Assembly: GCF_000383855.1 (NCBI RefSeq) | Contig: NZ_KB912877.1 | Coordinates: 1,460,616-1,524,615 of the forward strand | Length of the DNA: 64,000 nt | Source: Methylobacter marinus A45 | Lineage (GTDB): Bacteria > Pseudomonadota > Gammaproteobacteria > Methylococcales > Methylomonadaceae | Direction: 5' to 3' | Shown: piece after piece, positions 49,529-59,037 of the stretch | Position numbering within the stretch: position 1 is the stretch's first letter | Layout: each line of letters opens with the position of its first letter | The notes under the pieces: model-generated | What the model saw: only the letters and a program-made list of their open reading frames with translations | The model's database searches: none | Told to the model about the DNA's origin: nothing | Position numbers and translations under genes: made by a program

Positions 49529-52180
49529 ATGCGTGATACCAACCCACAAACCGTCTATTTAAAAGATTACACCGCTCCTGAGTACCTGATCGATAGCGTT
49601 GAGCTGAATTTCACGCTCGACGACGAAAACACCCAGGTCATCTCCCGGCTTACCATGCGCCGCAACCCGGACAGCCGCTCCGCCGGCAAGTCCCTGACCT
49701 TAGTCGGCGAAAACCTGAAACTGTCGCACGTCAACCTGAATGACGGCGATGACCTGACGACGGCCGACTACCAGCAGACCGCCGATGAGTTAATCATCAC
49801 CGAAGTACCGCAAGATAAAAGCTTTGTGCTGACCATCGAAAACCAGATTAATCCGCAAGCCAATACCGCGCTGGAAGGGCTGTATCTTTCCAACGGCATG
49901 CTGTGCACGCAATGCGAGGCGGAAGGTTTCAGGAAAATCACTTACTACCTCGACCGGCCCGACGTCATGGCGCGGTTTACGACCACCATCATCGCCGACA
50001 AAAGCCGCTATCCGGTGCTGCTGTCGAACGGCAACAAGGTCGGTCATGGCGAGCTGTCCGAAAACCGCCATTGGGTCACCTGGGAAGACCCGTTCGCCAA
50101 GCCCTGCTATTTGTTCGCGCTGGTCGCAGGCCAGCTGCATTGCGTCGAAGGCCGCTTCACCACGCAATCGGGCCGTGACATCAGCCTGCAGGTTTTTGTC
50201 GAGGCGCATGACCTGGATAAATGCGATCACGCGCTGCAGTCACTGAAAAACGCGATGCGCTGGGACGAAGAAGTCTACGGCCGCGAGTATGATCTGGACC
50301 TGTACATGATCGTCGCGGTCAGCCACTTCAATATGGGCGCGATGGAAAACAAGGGACTCAACGTATTCAACACCAAATATGTGCTGGCGCGCCCGGACAC
50401 GGCCACGGACGCCGATTACGAACATATCGAGGGCGTCATCGGCCATGAATATTTCCACAACTGGACCGGCAACCGCATCACCTGCCGCGACTGGTTTCAG
50501 CTCAGCCTGAAGGAAGGCTTCACGGTGTTCCGCGATCAGGAATTTACCGGCGACCGGACTTCTAAAGCCGTCAAGCGCATCGAGGACGTCAACATGCTGC
50601 GCACGCGCCAGTTCGCCGAGGACGCAGGCCCGCTCGCGCACCCGATCCGCCCCGACGCCTATATGGAAATCAACAATTTCTATACCCTGACCGTGTATGA
50701 AAAAGGTGCCGAAGTCGTGCGCATGATACACACCCTGCTGGGCGCCGAAGGCTTCAGAAAAGGCAGCGATCTGTATTTTGAGCGCCATGACGGCCAGGCC
50801 GTGACCTGCGATGATTTCGTCAAGGCCATGGAAGACGCCAACGGCGCCGACCTGACCCAGTTCCGGCGCTGGTACTCCCAGGCCGGCACGCCGGTATTGA
50901 CGGTACGGCAGCACTATGAGCCAGGCGATCAGACGCTGACGTTGACCATCGCCCAGAACTGCCCGCCGACGCCGGGCCAGCCCGTCAAGGAACCGCTGCA
51001 TATTCCCGTCAGGATCGGACTGATCAATCCTGACGGCTCTGTCGCGCCGTGCCGGCTGGCAGGCGGCGATCAGGCCAGCGATGAAGTGACTTTATCGGTC
51101 ACCGAAGCCGAGCAGTCGTTTACCTTCGAAGGACTGGCGCAGCAGCCTGTCGTCTCCCTGCTCAGGGGGTTCTCGGCTCCGGTAAAACTGGACATGGACT
51201 ATAGCCTTGAAGAGCTGGCGTTTTTATTGAGCCACGACAGCGACACCTTTAACCGCTGGGAAGCCGGGCAACAGTTGGCAGGCACCATTATCATCGGACT
51301 CATAGAAGACGCCCGGAAAGGCCGCGACCTGCATCTTGACCCGATGATCGTCGAGGCTTTCAGGCAAGTGCTGGAACAATCCTGGGACGACCTGTCCTAT
51401 TTCTCGCTGTTGCTGGACCTGCCGTCGGAAACCTATCTGGCCGAGCAGATGCCGGTAGTCGATGTGGAAGCCATCCACACGGCGCGGGAATTCGTCAAAC
51501 GGACGCTGGCGCGGCAGTTACAGCCGCAATTCCAGGCGTTGTACCAGGCCAATCACCGCGACGAATCAGGCCAGTTCGATGCCGGCGCCATAGGCCGCAG
51601 GCGCATCAAAAACACCTGCCTGGGTTATTTGAGCAAACTGGAAAACGCCGACATCCAGAACTGGGCCGAACAGCAATTCAAAACCGCCGGCAACATGACC
51701 GATCAAATAGCCGCTCTTACGGCTATCGTCAACAACCCGCACCCGGCTACCGAGCAATGCCTGACGGATTTTTACCGGCAATGGCGGGACGAGGCGCTGG
51801 TGATCGATAAATGGTTTACCTTGCAGGCCACCAGCCCCATGCCGGGCACTTTCGCCACGGTTCAGTCCTTGCTGGCCCATGATGCCTTTGATCTGAAAAA
51901 CCCGAACCGCGTCAGGTCCCTGATCGGCGCCTTCAGCCAGGCCAATCCGCTGCATTTCCATGCCGCGGACGGCCAGGGTTATCAGTTCCTGGCCGATCAG
52001 ATCATCGCACTGAACACGATCAACCCGCAGGTGGCCTCGCGCATGCTGGGCGCCTTGACCCAATGGCGGCGTTTTGACGAAAGCCGTCAGGCGCTCATGA
52101 AAGCGCAGTTGGAAAGGATCATGGGCACCGAAGCCATCTCCAGGGATGTTTATGAAGTAGCGAGCAAAAGCCTGGCTTAA
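49529..52180 (+). CDS. pepN: Aminopeptidase N (M1 family)
   Basis: An 883-residue cytosolic zinc aminopeptidase, similar in length to E. coli PepN. The exopeptidase motif is MGAMENKGLNVF (about 269-280). Zinc site: GHEYFHNWTGNRITCRDWF (HExxH at about 309-313) with the third ligand Glu in LSLKEGFTVFRD. N-terminal beta domain, catalytic domain, Ig-like and C-terminal helical domains are all present by length. It releases N-terminal residues from peptides. Confidence 0.97.
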   Translation: MRDTNPQTVYLKDYTAPEYLIDSVELNFTLDDENTQVISRLTMRRNPDSRSAGKSLTLVGENLKLSHVNLNDGDDLTTADYQQTADELIITEVPQDKSFVLTIENQINPQANTALEGLYLSNGMLCTQCEAEGFRKITYYLDRPDVMARFTTTIIADKSRYPVLLSNGNKVGHGELSENRHWVTWEDPFAKPCYLFALVAGQLHCVEGRFTTQSGRDISLQVFVEAHDLDKCDHALQSLKNAMRWDEEVYGREYDLDLYMIVAVSHFNMGAMENKGLNVFNTKYVLARPDTATDADYEHIEGVIGHEYFHNWTGNRITCRDWFQLSLKEGFTVFRDQEFTGDRTSKAVKRIEDVNMLRTRQFAEDAGPLAHPIRPDAYMEINNFYTLTVYEKGAEVVRMIHTLLGAEGFRKGSDLYFERHDGQAVTCDDFVKAMEDANGADLTQFRRWYSQAGTPVLTVRQHYEPGDQTLTLTIAQNCPPTPGQPVKEPLHIPVRIGLINPDGSVAPCRLAGGDQASDEVTLSVTEAEQSFTFEGLAQQPVVSLLRGFSAPVKLDMDYSLEELAFLLSHDSDTFNRWEAGQQLAGTIIIGLIEDARKGRDLHLDPMIVEAFRQVLEQSWDDLSYFSLLLDLPSETYLAEQMPVVDVEAIHTAREFVKRTLARQLQPQFQALYQANHRDESGQFDAGAIGRRRIKNTCLGYLSKLENADIQNWAEQQFKTAGNMTDQIAALTAIVNNPHPATEQCLTDFYRQWRDEALVIDKWFTLQATSPMPGTFATVQSLLAHDAFDLKNPNRVRSLIGAFSQANPLHFHAADGQGYQFLADQIIALNTINPQVASRMLGALTQWRRFDESRQALMKAQLERIMGTEAISRDVYEVASKSLA

Positions 52181-52255
52181 ACGCTCTCACGCCGGGAATG
52201 CGGACTCGCGCGGCCCGCGTTCCCGCTGAATACGTGCTTGCCCAAACCCTCCATC

Positions 52256-52750
52256 ATGAACCTGCGCCGTCTGATCTGGAACAGCCGCTGGCTGACCGAT
52301 AAGCAACGTATAGAATGGTATCCGGCCTTCTGGCTGATGCGCCTGAAAGTGCTGGAAATTTCACCGTGCTGGCGCACGGTAAGAATTCTGCTGCCGCACA
52401 GCTGGATCGCCACCAACGCCGGCGGCAGCCTGTTCGGCGGCTTTCAGGCCTGTCTGGCCGATCCGATTGCCGCCATGTCCTGCGTCAAGGTATTTCCCGG
52501 CTATGCCGTCTGGACCCGCTCCCTGCATCTGGACTTCAGGCATGAGGGCCGCACCGACCTGGAACTGCGTTTCAGCCTGTCCGCCGATCAGGAGGATCAA
52601 ATCCGGCAGGAGCTGGCGCGCAAGGGCCGCAGCACCCCTGAATTCACTTACGCGTTCTATCAGCGCGACGGGACTTTATGCACGGAAATCAAGGCCCGCA
52701 TCGCCATCAGACCTAAAGGTTACGCTGTGCCGAAAAGAGGCAATAAATAA
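52256..52750 (+). CDS. DUF4442/thioesterase-like hot-dog protein
   Basis: A 164-residue protein that resembles the DUF4442 hot-dog group related to acyl-CoA thioesterases (ATNAGGSLFGGFQACLADPI, GYAVWTRSLHLDFRHEGRTD, EFTYAFYQRDGTLCTEIKAR). In this group the first helix carries the ...N.....G....LAD pattern seen here. Start: ATG at 52256, while TTG at 52238 would add six residues. It lies 75 bp after pepN. The substrate is unknown. Confidence 0.75.
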   Translation: MNLRRLIWNSRWLTDKQRIEWYPAFWLMRLKVLEISPCWRTVRILLPHSWIATNAGGSLFGGFQACLADPIAAMSCVKVFPGYAVWTRSLHLDFRHEGRTDLELRFSLSADQEDQIRQELARKGRSTPEFTYAFYQRDGTLCTEIKARIAIRPKGYAVPKRGNK

Positions 52751-52876
52751 GCGCCTGAATCGCTACGAATCTGTATTGAGTGCTAGAATAGCACCATTCA
52801 TACAGGCATCGCGCGGACAATGGCCCATGCTTGTATATTAAGCATCGTTAAAAGCATAATCTATAAAGAGGACACT

Positions 52877-55534
52877 ATGCGGAACTGGAAGCTTTTACTC
52901 GTCTTGATAGGATCGACACTGGTAGTCGCCGGCATTCTGTATGCCGCCTTTTATTTCATCTTTCTCGATCTGATCGTCGATTTCTGGTGGTTCCGGGAAT
53001 TGAATTTCGAGGCCTACTTCTGGCTGAGACTACTCTACAGGTTCTTTCTGTCCGGCGCTGTCACGCTGGCTTTCTTCGCGATTTTCTTTTTCCATTTCTG
53101 GATTGCCTCTCGTTATCTGGGCCTGAATCCTCCCGATGAAATCTTTAATAATATAGACAAAAGCCGCCGCTTCCAGCGCTTTGCCGATGTCTTCATGAGC
53201 GGGTCGGTGAAAATATACACGCCGATCTCCCTGGTTTTGGCTATTCTGATCGCGATACCGTTTTATCAGCAGTGGGAGACCGCGTTACTGTACTTTTTCG
53301 GCAGCGCCTCAGGGGTGGTCGAGCCGGTATACGGCAATGATGTCAGCTTTTACATGCTGTCCTACCCGATCTACCTGCTGATTCAAAAAGAATTGCTGAT
53401 AACCGCCAGTTTAATCTTTGTTATGGTCGGCGTGCTGTATTGGCTCGAACATATTTTTGTACCTCATCAAAGCAAGGAATTTCCGCTGGGCGCCAAGATT
53501 CACTTAAGCATTCTGATTACGTTTGTGGTGTTATTCGTTGTCTGGGGCTTCATGCTGGAACGGTTTTCCCTGCTCTATACCGATTCGCACGAGCCTGTGT
53601 TTTACGGCCCCGGCTTTGTGGAAATCCGCTATAAACTGCCGTTTATCTGGCTCGGCATCATCACATTTCTGGCAACGGCCATTACCGCCGGCCTGTTTAT
53701 TTTTTCAGAAAAATACCGCATCAAAGCCCCGTTCTTTATCTCGTCCGCTGCGTTTCTGATAGTGGTATTGCTGCCGAAGGTTGAGTTTATCCCCGCCGCC
53801 ATACAAAAATACATTGTCAATCCGAATCCGGTCAGGACTGAAAAACCGTTCATGCAGAACAATATCGACGCGACGCTGGACGCGTATGATTTAAAGCGCA
53901 TTGAGGTGGTTGAGTTGCCGATTAAACTGGACGCGACTGACGACATTGAAACCTGGAGCACGCAGAAATTTTTCGAGAATATTCCGGTTTGGGACCGCGA
54001 ACTGCTGATAGACGGCTACCGCCAACTGCAGGGCATCAGGCCTTATTACAGCTTTCTGAGCGTCGATGAAGACCGCTATTTTATTCTTGATCACACCCGG
54101 CAGGTCAACCTGTCGGCACGCGAGATCAATACGTCAAAGTTGCCGCTCGAAGCGCAAAACTGGGAAAACATTCATTTGCGTTACACGCACGGCTACGGCG
54201 CCGTGGTTTCACCGGCCGCACAAGATGCCGGCAAACCCCTGGTCTGGTATTTGCGCGATCTGAATATGTTTTCGCCGGTCGGATTAAGCATCCAGTATCC
54301 GGACATTTACTATGGGCAGGAAGACTACACTTATGCCATCACGCCTAACAGGCTGAATGTCGTCGGTATTTCCGGTTCACTGACGGATCCGGGCGTGGAG
54401 ACGGAATACAGGGGGAAAGGCGGCATCCCGATTCCGTCACTGTTCAGAAAAGCGTTATTCGCCTTTTATTTCAAGGACGAGAAAATATTTTTCTCTACCA
54501 ATATCACCAGGCAGAGCAAAATCCTGATGCGCCGTAATATCGTTGAGCGCCTCAACAGGCTGACGCCGTTCCTGCATCTGGACAAGGATCCTTATCTGGT
54601 GATCGGTAAAGACCGTTTTTTCTGGATACAAGATGCCTATACCTTATCCAACCGGTATCCCGTTTCCAAGCCGGCCGCCGATGATTTTCTCGATGGCACG
54701 CAGGACTTCAACTATATCCGCAATTCGGTCAAAATCGTTGTCGATGCCTTTGATGGCGAGGTGAGTTATTACATTTCAGACCCGTCGGATGCTCTCATCA
54801 GGGCATACAACAGCGCTTATCCCAGCCTGTTCAAGAATATCGAGGAAATGCCGACCGACTTACGCCAGCATTTGCGTTATCCGCGCGATCTGTACTATGC
54901 GCAAATGAAAATTTTTGCCAAATATCACCAGCGCGCGCCCGAACTATTCTACGAGCAAGCCGAGACCTGGCAGTTCGCCAATGTGCGAGAAGCACCGGTA
55001 ATGCCGTATTATCAGACCATGGATTTTGGCCACTGCAATAATAAGGAAGAGTTTGTCATGATCAACCCGATGACGCCTATCAACAGAACCAATCTGAGCA
55101 TGATCGGTGTTGCCAGCATACTCGATACAGTCGGATGCGGTCTTGACTATACCCCCCACGTTACCGTTTACAGGTTTCTGAAGGATGTTCAGGTCAATGG
55201 CCCGGCCCAGATTGAGGCCTTGATTAGCCAAAACCCCGAAATTGCAGCTCAATTTACCTTATGGGATCAACGTGGCTCAAGGATTGCCCTGGGTCGCATG
55301 GTTATCCTGCCGATGGGTAATACCGTGCTGTATGTACAGCCGGTATATATGCTGTCCACCCGCAACCACATACCCGAACTGGCCCGCGTTATCGTCTCGA
55401 TCGGTAACCATACCGTCATGGATACGACCTTATGGGGGGCCTTTAGCCGTCTGAAGAACCTCTATTATAGAGAAACCCGGGATGTAGGCGGAACCGGCAC
55501 CGCCAGACCTCCGGAAGCGCCGGCCGCCGAGTAA
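52877..55534 (+). CDS. UPF0182 family large membrane protein
   Basis: An 885-residue COG1615/UPF0182 protein. Seven or so helices fill residues 1-310 (LLLVLIGSTLVVAGILYAAF, FFLSGAVTLAFFAIFFFHFW, and others), followed by a large outer domain (about 330-870) with motifs PFMQNNIDATLDAYDL, FYEQAETWQFANV and VYVQP.YMLS-type endings. The function is unknown. The ATG at 52877 has a AAAGAGGA site; the longer frame from 52820 is not needed. A long perfect hairpin follows the stop. Confidence 0.92.
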   Translation: MRNWKLLLVLIGSTLVVAGILYAAFYFIFLDLIVDFWWFRELNFEAYFWLRLLYRFFLSGAVTLAFFAIFFFHFWIASRYLGLNPPDEIFNNIDKSRRFQRFADVFMSGSVKIYTPISLVLAILIAIPFYQQWETALLYFFGSASGVVEPVYGNDVSFYMLSYPIYLLIQKELLITASLIFVMVGVLYWLEHIFVPHQSKEFPLGAKIHLSILITFVVLFVVWGFMLERFSLLYTDSHEPVFYGPGFVEIRYKLPFIWLGIITFLATAITAGLFIFSEKYRIKAPFFISSAAFLIVVLLPKVEFIPAAIQKYIVNPNPVRTEKPFMQNNIDATLDAYDLKRIEVVELPIKLDATDDIETWSTQKFFENIPVWDRELLIDGYRQLQGIRPYYSFLSVDEDRYFILDHTRQVNLSAREINTSKLPLEAQNWENIHLRYTHGYGAVVSPAAQDAGKPLVWYLRDLNMFSPVGLSIQYPDIYYGQEDYTYAITPNRLNVVGISGSLTDPGVETEYRGKGGIPIPSLFRKALFAFYFKDEKIFFSTNITRQSKILMRRNIVERLNRLTPFLHLDKDPYLVIGKDRFFWIQDAYTLSNRYPVSKPAADDFLDGTQDFNYIRNSVKIVVDAFDGEVSYYISDPSDALIRAYNSAYPSLFKNIEEMPTDLRQHLRYPRDLYYAQMKIFAKYHQRAPELFYEQAETWQFANVREAPVMPYYQTMDFGHCNNKEEFVMINPMTPINRTNLSMIGVASILDTVGCGLDYTPHVTVYRFLKDVQVNGPAQIEALISQNPEIAAQFTLWDQRGSRIALGRMVILPMGNTVLYVQPVYMLSTRNHIPELARVIVSIGNHTVMDTTLWGAFSRLKNLYYRETRDVGGTGTARPPEAPAAE

Positions 55535-55551
55535 AAGCCCGGACCATCGTT

Positions 55552-55586
55552 AACCGGCGGAAGAGGCTAAGCCTCTTCCGCCGGTT
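55552..55586. terminator. 16-bp perfect hairpin between UPF0182 and nucleosidase-like genes
   Basis: AACCGGCGGAAGAGGC (55552-55567) pairs with its exact complement (55571-55586) around a TAA loop. No T run follows, and the next ATG begins at 55587, right at its foot. It may end the UPF0182 transcript or regulate translation of the next gene. Confidence 0.6.
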
Positions 55587-56429
55587 ATGAAAACATACCA
55601 ACCCATGAATCAAGCCAACACCTGCAATATTTTCATCTATACCGCCCTGCCCTGTGAGGCCAAACCGCTGGTCGCCCATTTCAATTTAAAGAAGGATACC
55701 ACCGTACAGCCGTTTGCCGTCTATTCAAATCAGGCCATCCGCCTGACCGTGACCGGCCCCGGAAAAAACGCCATGGCCGCGGGCATCGCCTACACGCAAG
55801 CCCTGTTTGCCGCAACCGAGCACCCGATCATGCTTAATATCGGTATCGCCGGACATAAGGATCACGCCCTGGGATCATTGTTCTTAATCGACAAGCTCAT
55901 CGATCTCGACAGCGGCAGAACTCATTATCCGCCAATGATCTGCCATCCGCCTTGCGCCACCGGCAGTCTGCAAACCGCCTCAAAGCCTCAACTTGGTTAT
56001 GACCATCCCCATCTTTGCGACATGGAAGCCTCGGCCTTTTATGAAACGGCGGTGCGTTTTTCTTCGGCAGAGTTGATCCAGTGTCTGAAAGTGATCTCGG
56101 ACAATCGACAGACGCCGGCGGAAAATATTGCGCCTGACCAGGTTTCCGCCTTAATGGCGGCTCATATCCCGGCGATCGAGGGCCTGCTTGCTGACATGAC
56201 CGCCCTGGCCCAACTGATCACGCCGTCCGAGCCGCACCTGTTCAAACAACTGGTTCAACAATACCACTTTACCGCCAGCGAACGCGGCCGGTTAAAAACC
56301 CTGCTATGGCGCTGGCAGGTATTGACCGATGATAAGGAACCGGCATTCGACGCAACCGGCATGCAGCGAGGTAAAGACGTCTTGCACTGGCTGGATCGGC
56401 AGATCAGTCAAATAGACTTTTGCCTATAA
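55587..56429 (+). CDS. Nucleoside phosphorylase/nucleosidase-superfamily protein
   Basis: A 280-residue protein. The first 200 residues have the PNP/MTA-SAH nucleosidase fold: IYTALPCEAKPLVAHF, TGPGKNAMAAGIAYTQALF, LNIGIAGHKDHALGSLFLID and CDMEASAFYETAVRF (the DMEAxA ribose-binding motif). The C-terminal 80 residues are helical (FTASERGRLKTLLWRWQVLT) and not of that fold. The substrate is unknown; similar genes can sit next to photolyase-type enzymes, not seen here. The first ATG lies at the foot of a strong hairpin; ATG at 55605 is an alternative start. Confidence 0.78.
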   Translation: MKTYQPMNQANTCNIFIYTALPCEAKPLVAHFNLKKDTTVQPFAVYSNQAIRLTVTGPGKNAMAAGIAYTQALFAATEHPIMLNIGIAGHKDHALGSLFLIDKLIDLDSGRTHYPPMICHPPCATGSLQTASKPQLGYDHPHLCDMEASAFYETAVRFSSAELIQCLKVISDNRQTPAENIAPDQVSALMAAHIPAIEGLLADMTALAQLITPSEPHLFKQLVQQYHFTASERGRLKTLLWRWQVLTDDKEPAFDATGMQRGKDVLHWLDRQISQIDFCL

Positions 56430-56723
56430 CCGATGTTGCGAAATAACTAAATAATGAGCGTGAAATAAATCAGGGAATTGTAGGCACAAGTACCCATAGG
56501 GCATAAATAAATCCGCGCCTACACCAGAAATTCATCCTCGCACTTGAGGACGTTATTTTATGCGCGTTCCTAAAAACGATTTACCACAGACGACCGCATG
56601 GACAGGAAATGATCCCGCCGGATTAAGTGCGATAACCGCATGGACAGAATGCTGCCATCATGTCCATGCAATCGTCCGCATTTTTTTGTGCTTTTTATAC
56701 TGATTTATCTAAATGCCGCAAGA
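56430..56723. other. Gene-free stretch with family-1 repeat
   Basis: This stretch holds the reversed family-1 element (56447-56573) and further repeat-like sequence (CATGGACAGGAAATGATCCCG at 56597-56617, the reverse of pieces near 4047 and 4427). The CATGGACA/TGTCCATG bases recur at 56638-56669 and may pair. No gene is seen. Confidence 0.65.
56447..56573 (-). repeat. Short inverted-repeat element, family 1, copy D (reversed)
   Basis: It reads as the complement of copies A-C: GTGAAATAAATCAGGGAATTG at one end and TTATTTTATGCGCGTTCCTAA at the other. It shares the inner CACAAGTACCCATAGGGCAT with copy A, 55 kb away, so A and D are the closest pair in content. Confidence 0.75.
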
Positions 56724-56999
56724 CACCTTCTCTTAGGTGGGTGATGTAGCGGCGTTGTGTTACTGACAGTGAAGTGTTTTTTAAAGTGAATCATGTTAAA
56801 TTTCCCCGCTAGTACCGAAGGTCATTCGGGAAGGGTTGCAATAACCAGTCAACCCAACGCCTTGGAAACTGAAGCCGCATAAAGTGAAAGCTCCCTTAAC
56901 AGGTTGCGGACGATTAAAGGAACCCGTGAGAAACGGCAACGTAAGCTCACTCCTGAGAAATCAGGAATCACCGCCTCTTTAGGGCGGTGAGGATGTCAA
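56724..56999 (+). ncRNA. Structured RNA-like right end of an IS200/IS605-type element (omegaRNA-like), no nuclease gene
   Basis: About 275 bp with a chain of stems: CACCT/AGGTG (56724-56739), CCGAA/TTCGG (56815-56829), GGGTTG/CAACCC (56833-56855), CCGT/ACGG (56924-56936), TCCTGA/TCAGGA with a GAAA loop (56951-56966), and CACCGCC/GGCGGTG (56969-56989). It ends AGGATGTCAA, the form I know from right ends of IS605-group elements (…GGGCGG.GAGGATGTCAA). In TnpB elements this region is the omegaRNA scaffold; IscB elements carry theirs (HEARO RNA) upstream of the nuclease gene. No tnpB, iscB or tnpA frame is present, so this is a remnant or a stand-alone RNA unit. Family assignment is by memory and not checked. 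Confidence 0.55.
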
Positions 57000-57358
57000 A
57001 AAAAGAACCACGCATCTTTAGTCACCGCAACCATGCCGATATAGGCAAAGCAGGCCAACGCCCCGGCAAAAGCCAGCCAGCGGGCGGCGCCCTGATTGCG
57101 CATCGCCATGATACCTAAGCCGATATAGCCCAGCAGTCCTATTATCTTACCGATAATCCAGCCGTGTTCCACCGACAACCATGCCCCTTGAAAAACCAAT
57201 GCGATACCGCTGAGCAGCAACAGTGTGTCGATGACATGGGGCGCGATTTTAAGGACTTTCTGCTTCAGCATGTCCGGGTTGACTTCTGATAGGACGACTC
57301 TGCCGACAAAGCTGAGAATTGACATTGCCACAAAGGCCAGGTGAAAAATTTTTATCAT
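56996..57358 (-). CDS. SirB2-like membrane protein, C-terminus ended by mobile-element sequence
   Basis: A 120-residue four-helix membrane protein of the SirB family (IKIFHLAFVAMSILSFVGRV, APHVIDTLLLLSGIALVFQ, IGLLGYIGLGIMAMRNQ, LAFAGALACFAYIGMVAVTK). Start: ATG at 57358 after GAGGAC; a longer frame to 57436 is unlikely. The stop codon TGA (56998-56996) lies in the GTCAA end of the IS605-like sequence, so the last residues (AWFFF) are probably made by the insertion. Function of the family is not established. Confidence 0.82.
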   Translation of the reverse strand: MIKIFHLAFVAMSILSFVGRVVLSEVNPDMLKQKVLKIAPHVIDTLLLLSGIALVFQGAWLSVEHGWIIGKIIGLLGYIGLGIMAMRNQGAARWLAFAGALACFAYIGMVAVTKDAWFFF

Positions 57359-57508
57359 AATGTCCTCAGGTATAGGGAGCTGCCTGCTCCGGTTAATTGA
57401 TACGACCTGGCATTGTAAGCGATGGCGTCCGGACAAAATAGCCGAATTTTATTGCGGGTTCTCCGGCGGCGGCAAATCCGGGCAACGGTCGCCGCTGCCT
57501 TCACAGGC

Positions 57509-57928
57509 TCAATGCTTGCCCGGTTCCAGTTTGACGCCGCGCCGCTCATACGTTATATACGCCTGCAGCGCCGTCATCTTCGGATCGTCGGCGGCGAGCG
57601 GCTGGCCTTCCAGAGGGTTTCTGATGCACCAGTTGATCATTTCCCAGACCGGCACGACTTTACCGAGCTGCTGCTGAAATTTCGGGTAAGTCTCGGGATG
57701 CGTATTGGAGGCGTTGGGATGGCATTGCACGCAGGCCACGCCGTTGTTGCCCAGTTCGGCACTGGTCCATAACCGGCGACCTTCATTCGCGACACTCATA
57801 AACTGCCGCTGCCAACGCTGTACGTCGGCCTCGGTGAATTCATCGGCCTGCGTTGGTCTTGGTCCCGCCACGGCCAGAACCAGCAAAGCCAAACCCAATA
57901 CCTTCGTTTTTTTCTGATAGTGAGACAT
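57509..57928 (-). CDS. Secreted mono-haem cytochrome c
   Basis: A 139-residue periplasmic cytochrome. The signal peptide is MSHYQKKTKVLGLALLVLAV (cut near TQA-DE). One haem site, CVQCHPNASNTHPETYPKF, is followed by VPVWEMINWCIRNPLEG, a pattern shared with SoxA/TsdA-type cytochromes, where a late Met or Cys is the distal ligand. It is the last gene of the unit with the metallophosphoesterase (20 bp gap) and the di-haem peroxidase. Confidence 0.85.
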   Translation of the reverse strand: MSHYQKKTKVLGLALLVLAVAGPRPTQADEFTEADVQRWQRQFMSVANEGRRLWTSAELGNNGVACVQCHPNASNTHPETYPKFQQQLGKVVPVWEMINWCIRNPLEGQPLAADDPKMTALQAYITYERRGVKLEPGKH

Positions 57929-57948
57929 AGTTTGCTCCTGTGCGGGGA

Positions 57949-59025
57949 TTAGTAATGAATTTGTGGCGGTATGCGCGCGCTTTCATGCTGAAAATCAACA
58001 TCTTCCGGACGATTTTGTTCACGGTGGTAACGTACGCTGCGGCCGCGGTTGTTATAAAGCAGGTATTCCATGTCCACATTGCCATTACCCAGATTGATCA
58101 ATTGCCAGCCGGTGCCGTCGCGTTCGAAAAACGGATCGGCCCGGTTCATCGGCACGATCAGTTTCGGCAAATACTGCTCGGCATGGGCGTAGGTGGGTGG
58201 ATACGGCCAGGGCCAGGCTGTTGCCATGACCGAATTAAAACTGATATTGCCGACCTGGTTGTACTGGATTTGATGCACATGGCCGTAGATCACCGAGACC
58301 TTATTGAACGGCTGCAGCAATGCCTGGACTTGCTCGGCGTCTTCGGTCCAGAAATTCCAGTTTTTGAAAATTTTCTGCAACGGCGAATGCGAGAACACCA
58401 CGATCGGTGTAGCGCTGTCAATCCTGGCCAGATCTTTTTTCAGCCATAGCAGTTGTTCGGCACCGACCATGAACGGCGAGCCGTTCGGATTGTCGAGCAT
58501 GGCCATCTCGAGCATGCGCTGCTCGTCGGTGGGCCAGCGGTTATGCGTCCATTCGTCATAGGTCAGGATGCTGTTGAGCGCGATGAAGTGCACGCCTTTA
58601 TGATCGAAACTGTAGTATTGCGGGCCGAACAGTTCCTGCCAGTATTCGCCCAGATCCAGGTAATAATCATGCTCGCCCATCACATAATGGATTTTGTATT
58701 TTAGCCCCGACAGAATCTCGGCGCCATGATCCAGCTCTGGCTTGTTGCCGAGTTGGGCCAGATCGCCGCCGAAAACGACAAAATCCGGCTTGGGCACTAA
58801 CAGATTGGTTTCGGCGACAGCGCGAATCAGCCCGCGATCCCAGTTTCTGACAAAACGGTTGTCCTTGATATGCTGGATATGGGCATCGGAAATATAAGCG
58901 AAGCTGAAATTCTGACTGCTTTCGGCGAACGCCAGTTCGACCAGACTGACAGGTAGCGCGCTGCCCAAGGCTAAAGCGCCGGCGTTTTTGATAAATTGCC
59001 GGCGACTGCGATTGATCGTATTCAT
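57949..59025 (-). CDS. Tat-exported metallophosphoesterase
   Basis: A 358-residue calcineurin-like phosphoesterase. The Tat signal is NRSRRQFIKNAGALALGSAL. The metal-site motifs are ISDAHIQH (D-x-H), VVFGGDLAQLG (GGD), MGEHDYYLD (GxHD; usually GNHD), FSHSPLQ and YGHVHQIQYN (GHxH). The Glu in GEHD replaces the common Asn. It acts in the periplasm on an unknown phosphoester. It lies between a di-haem peroxidase and a cytochrome c, an unusual pairing. Confidence 0.9.
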   Translation of the reverse strand: MNTINRSRRQFIKNAGALALGSALPVSLVELAFAESSQNFSFAYISDAHIQHIKDNRFVRNWDRGLIRAVAETNLLVPKPDFVVFGGDLAQLGNKPELDHGAEILSGLKYKIHYVMGEHDYYLDLGEYWQELFGPQYYSFDHKGVHFIALNSILTYDEWTHNRWPTDEQRMLEMAMLDNPNGSPFMVGAEQLLWLKKDLARIDSATPIVVFSHSPLQKIFKNWNFWTEDAEQVQALLQPFNKVSVIYGHVHQIQYNQVGNISFNSVMATAWPWPYPPTYAHAEQYLPKLIVPMNRADPFFERDGTGWQLINLGNGNVDMEYLLYNNRGRSVRYHREQNRPEDVDFQHESARIPPQIHY

Positions 59026-59037
59026 GGATGCTCTCCT

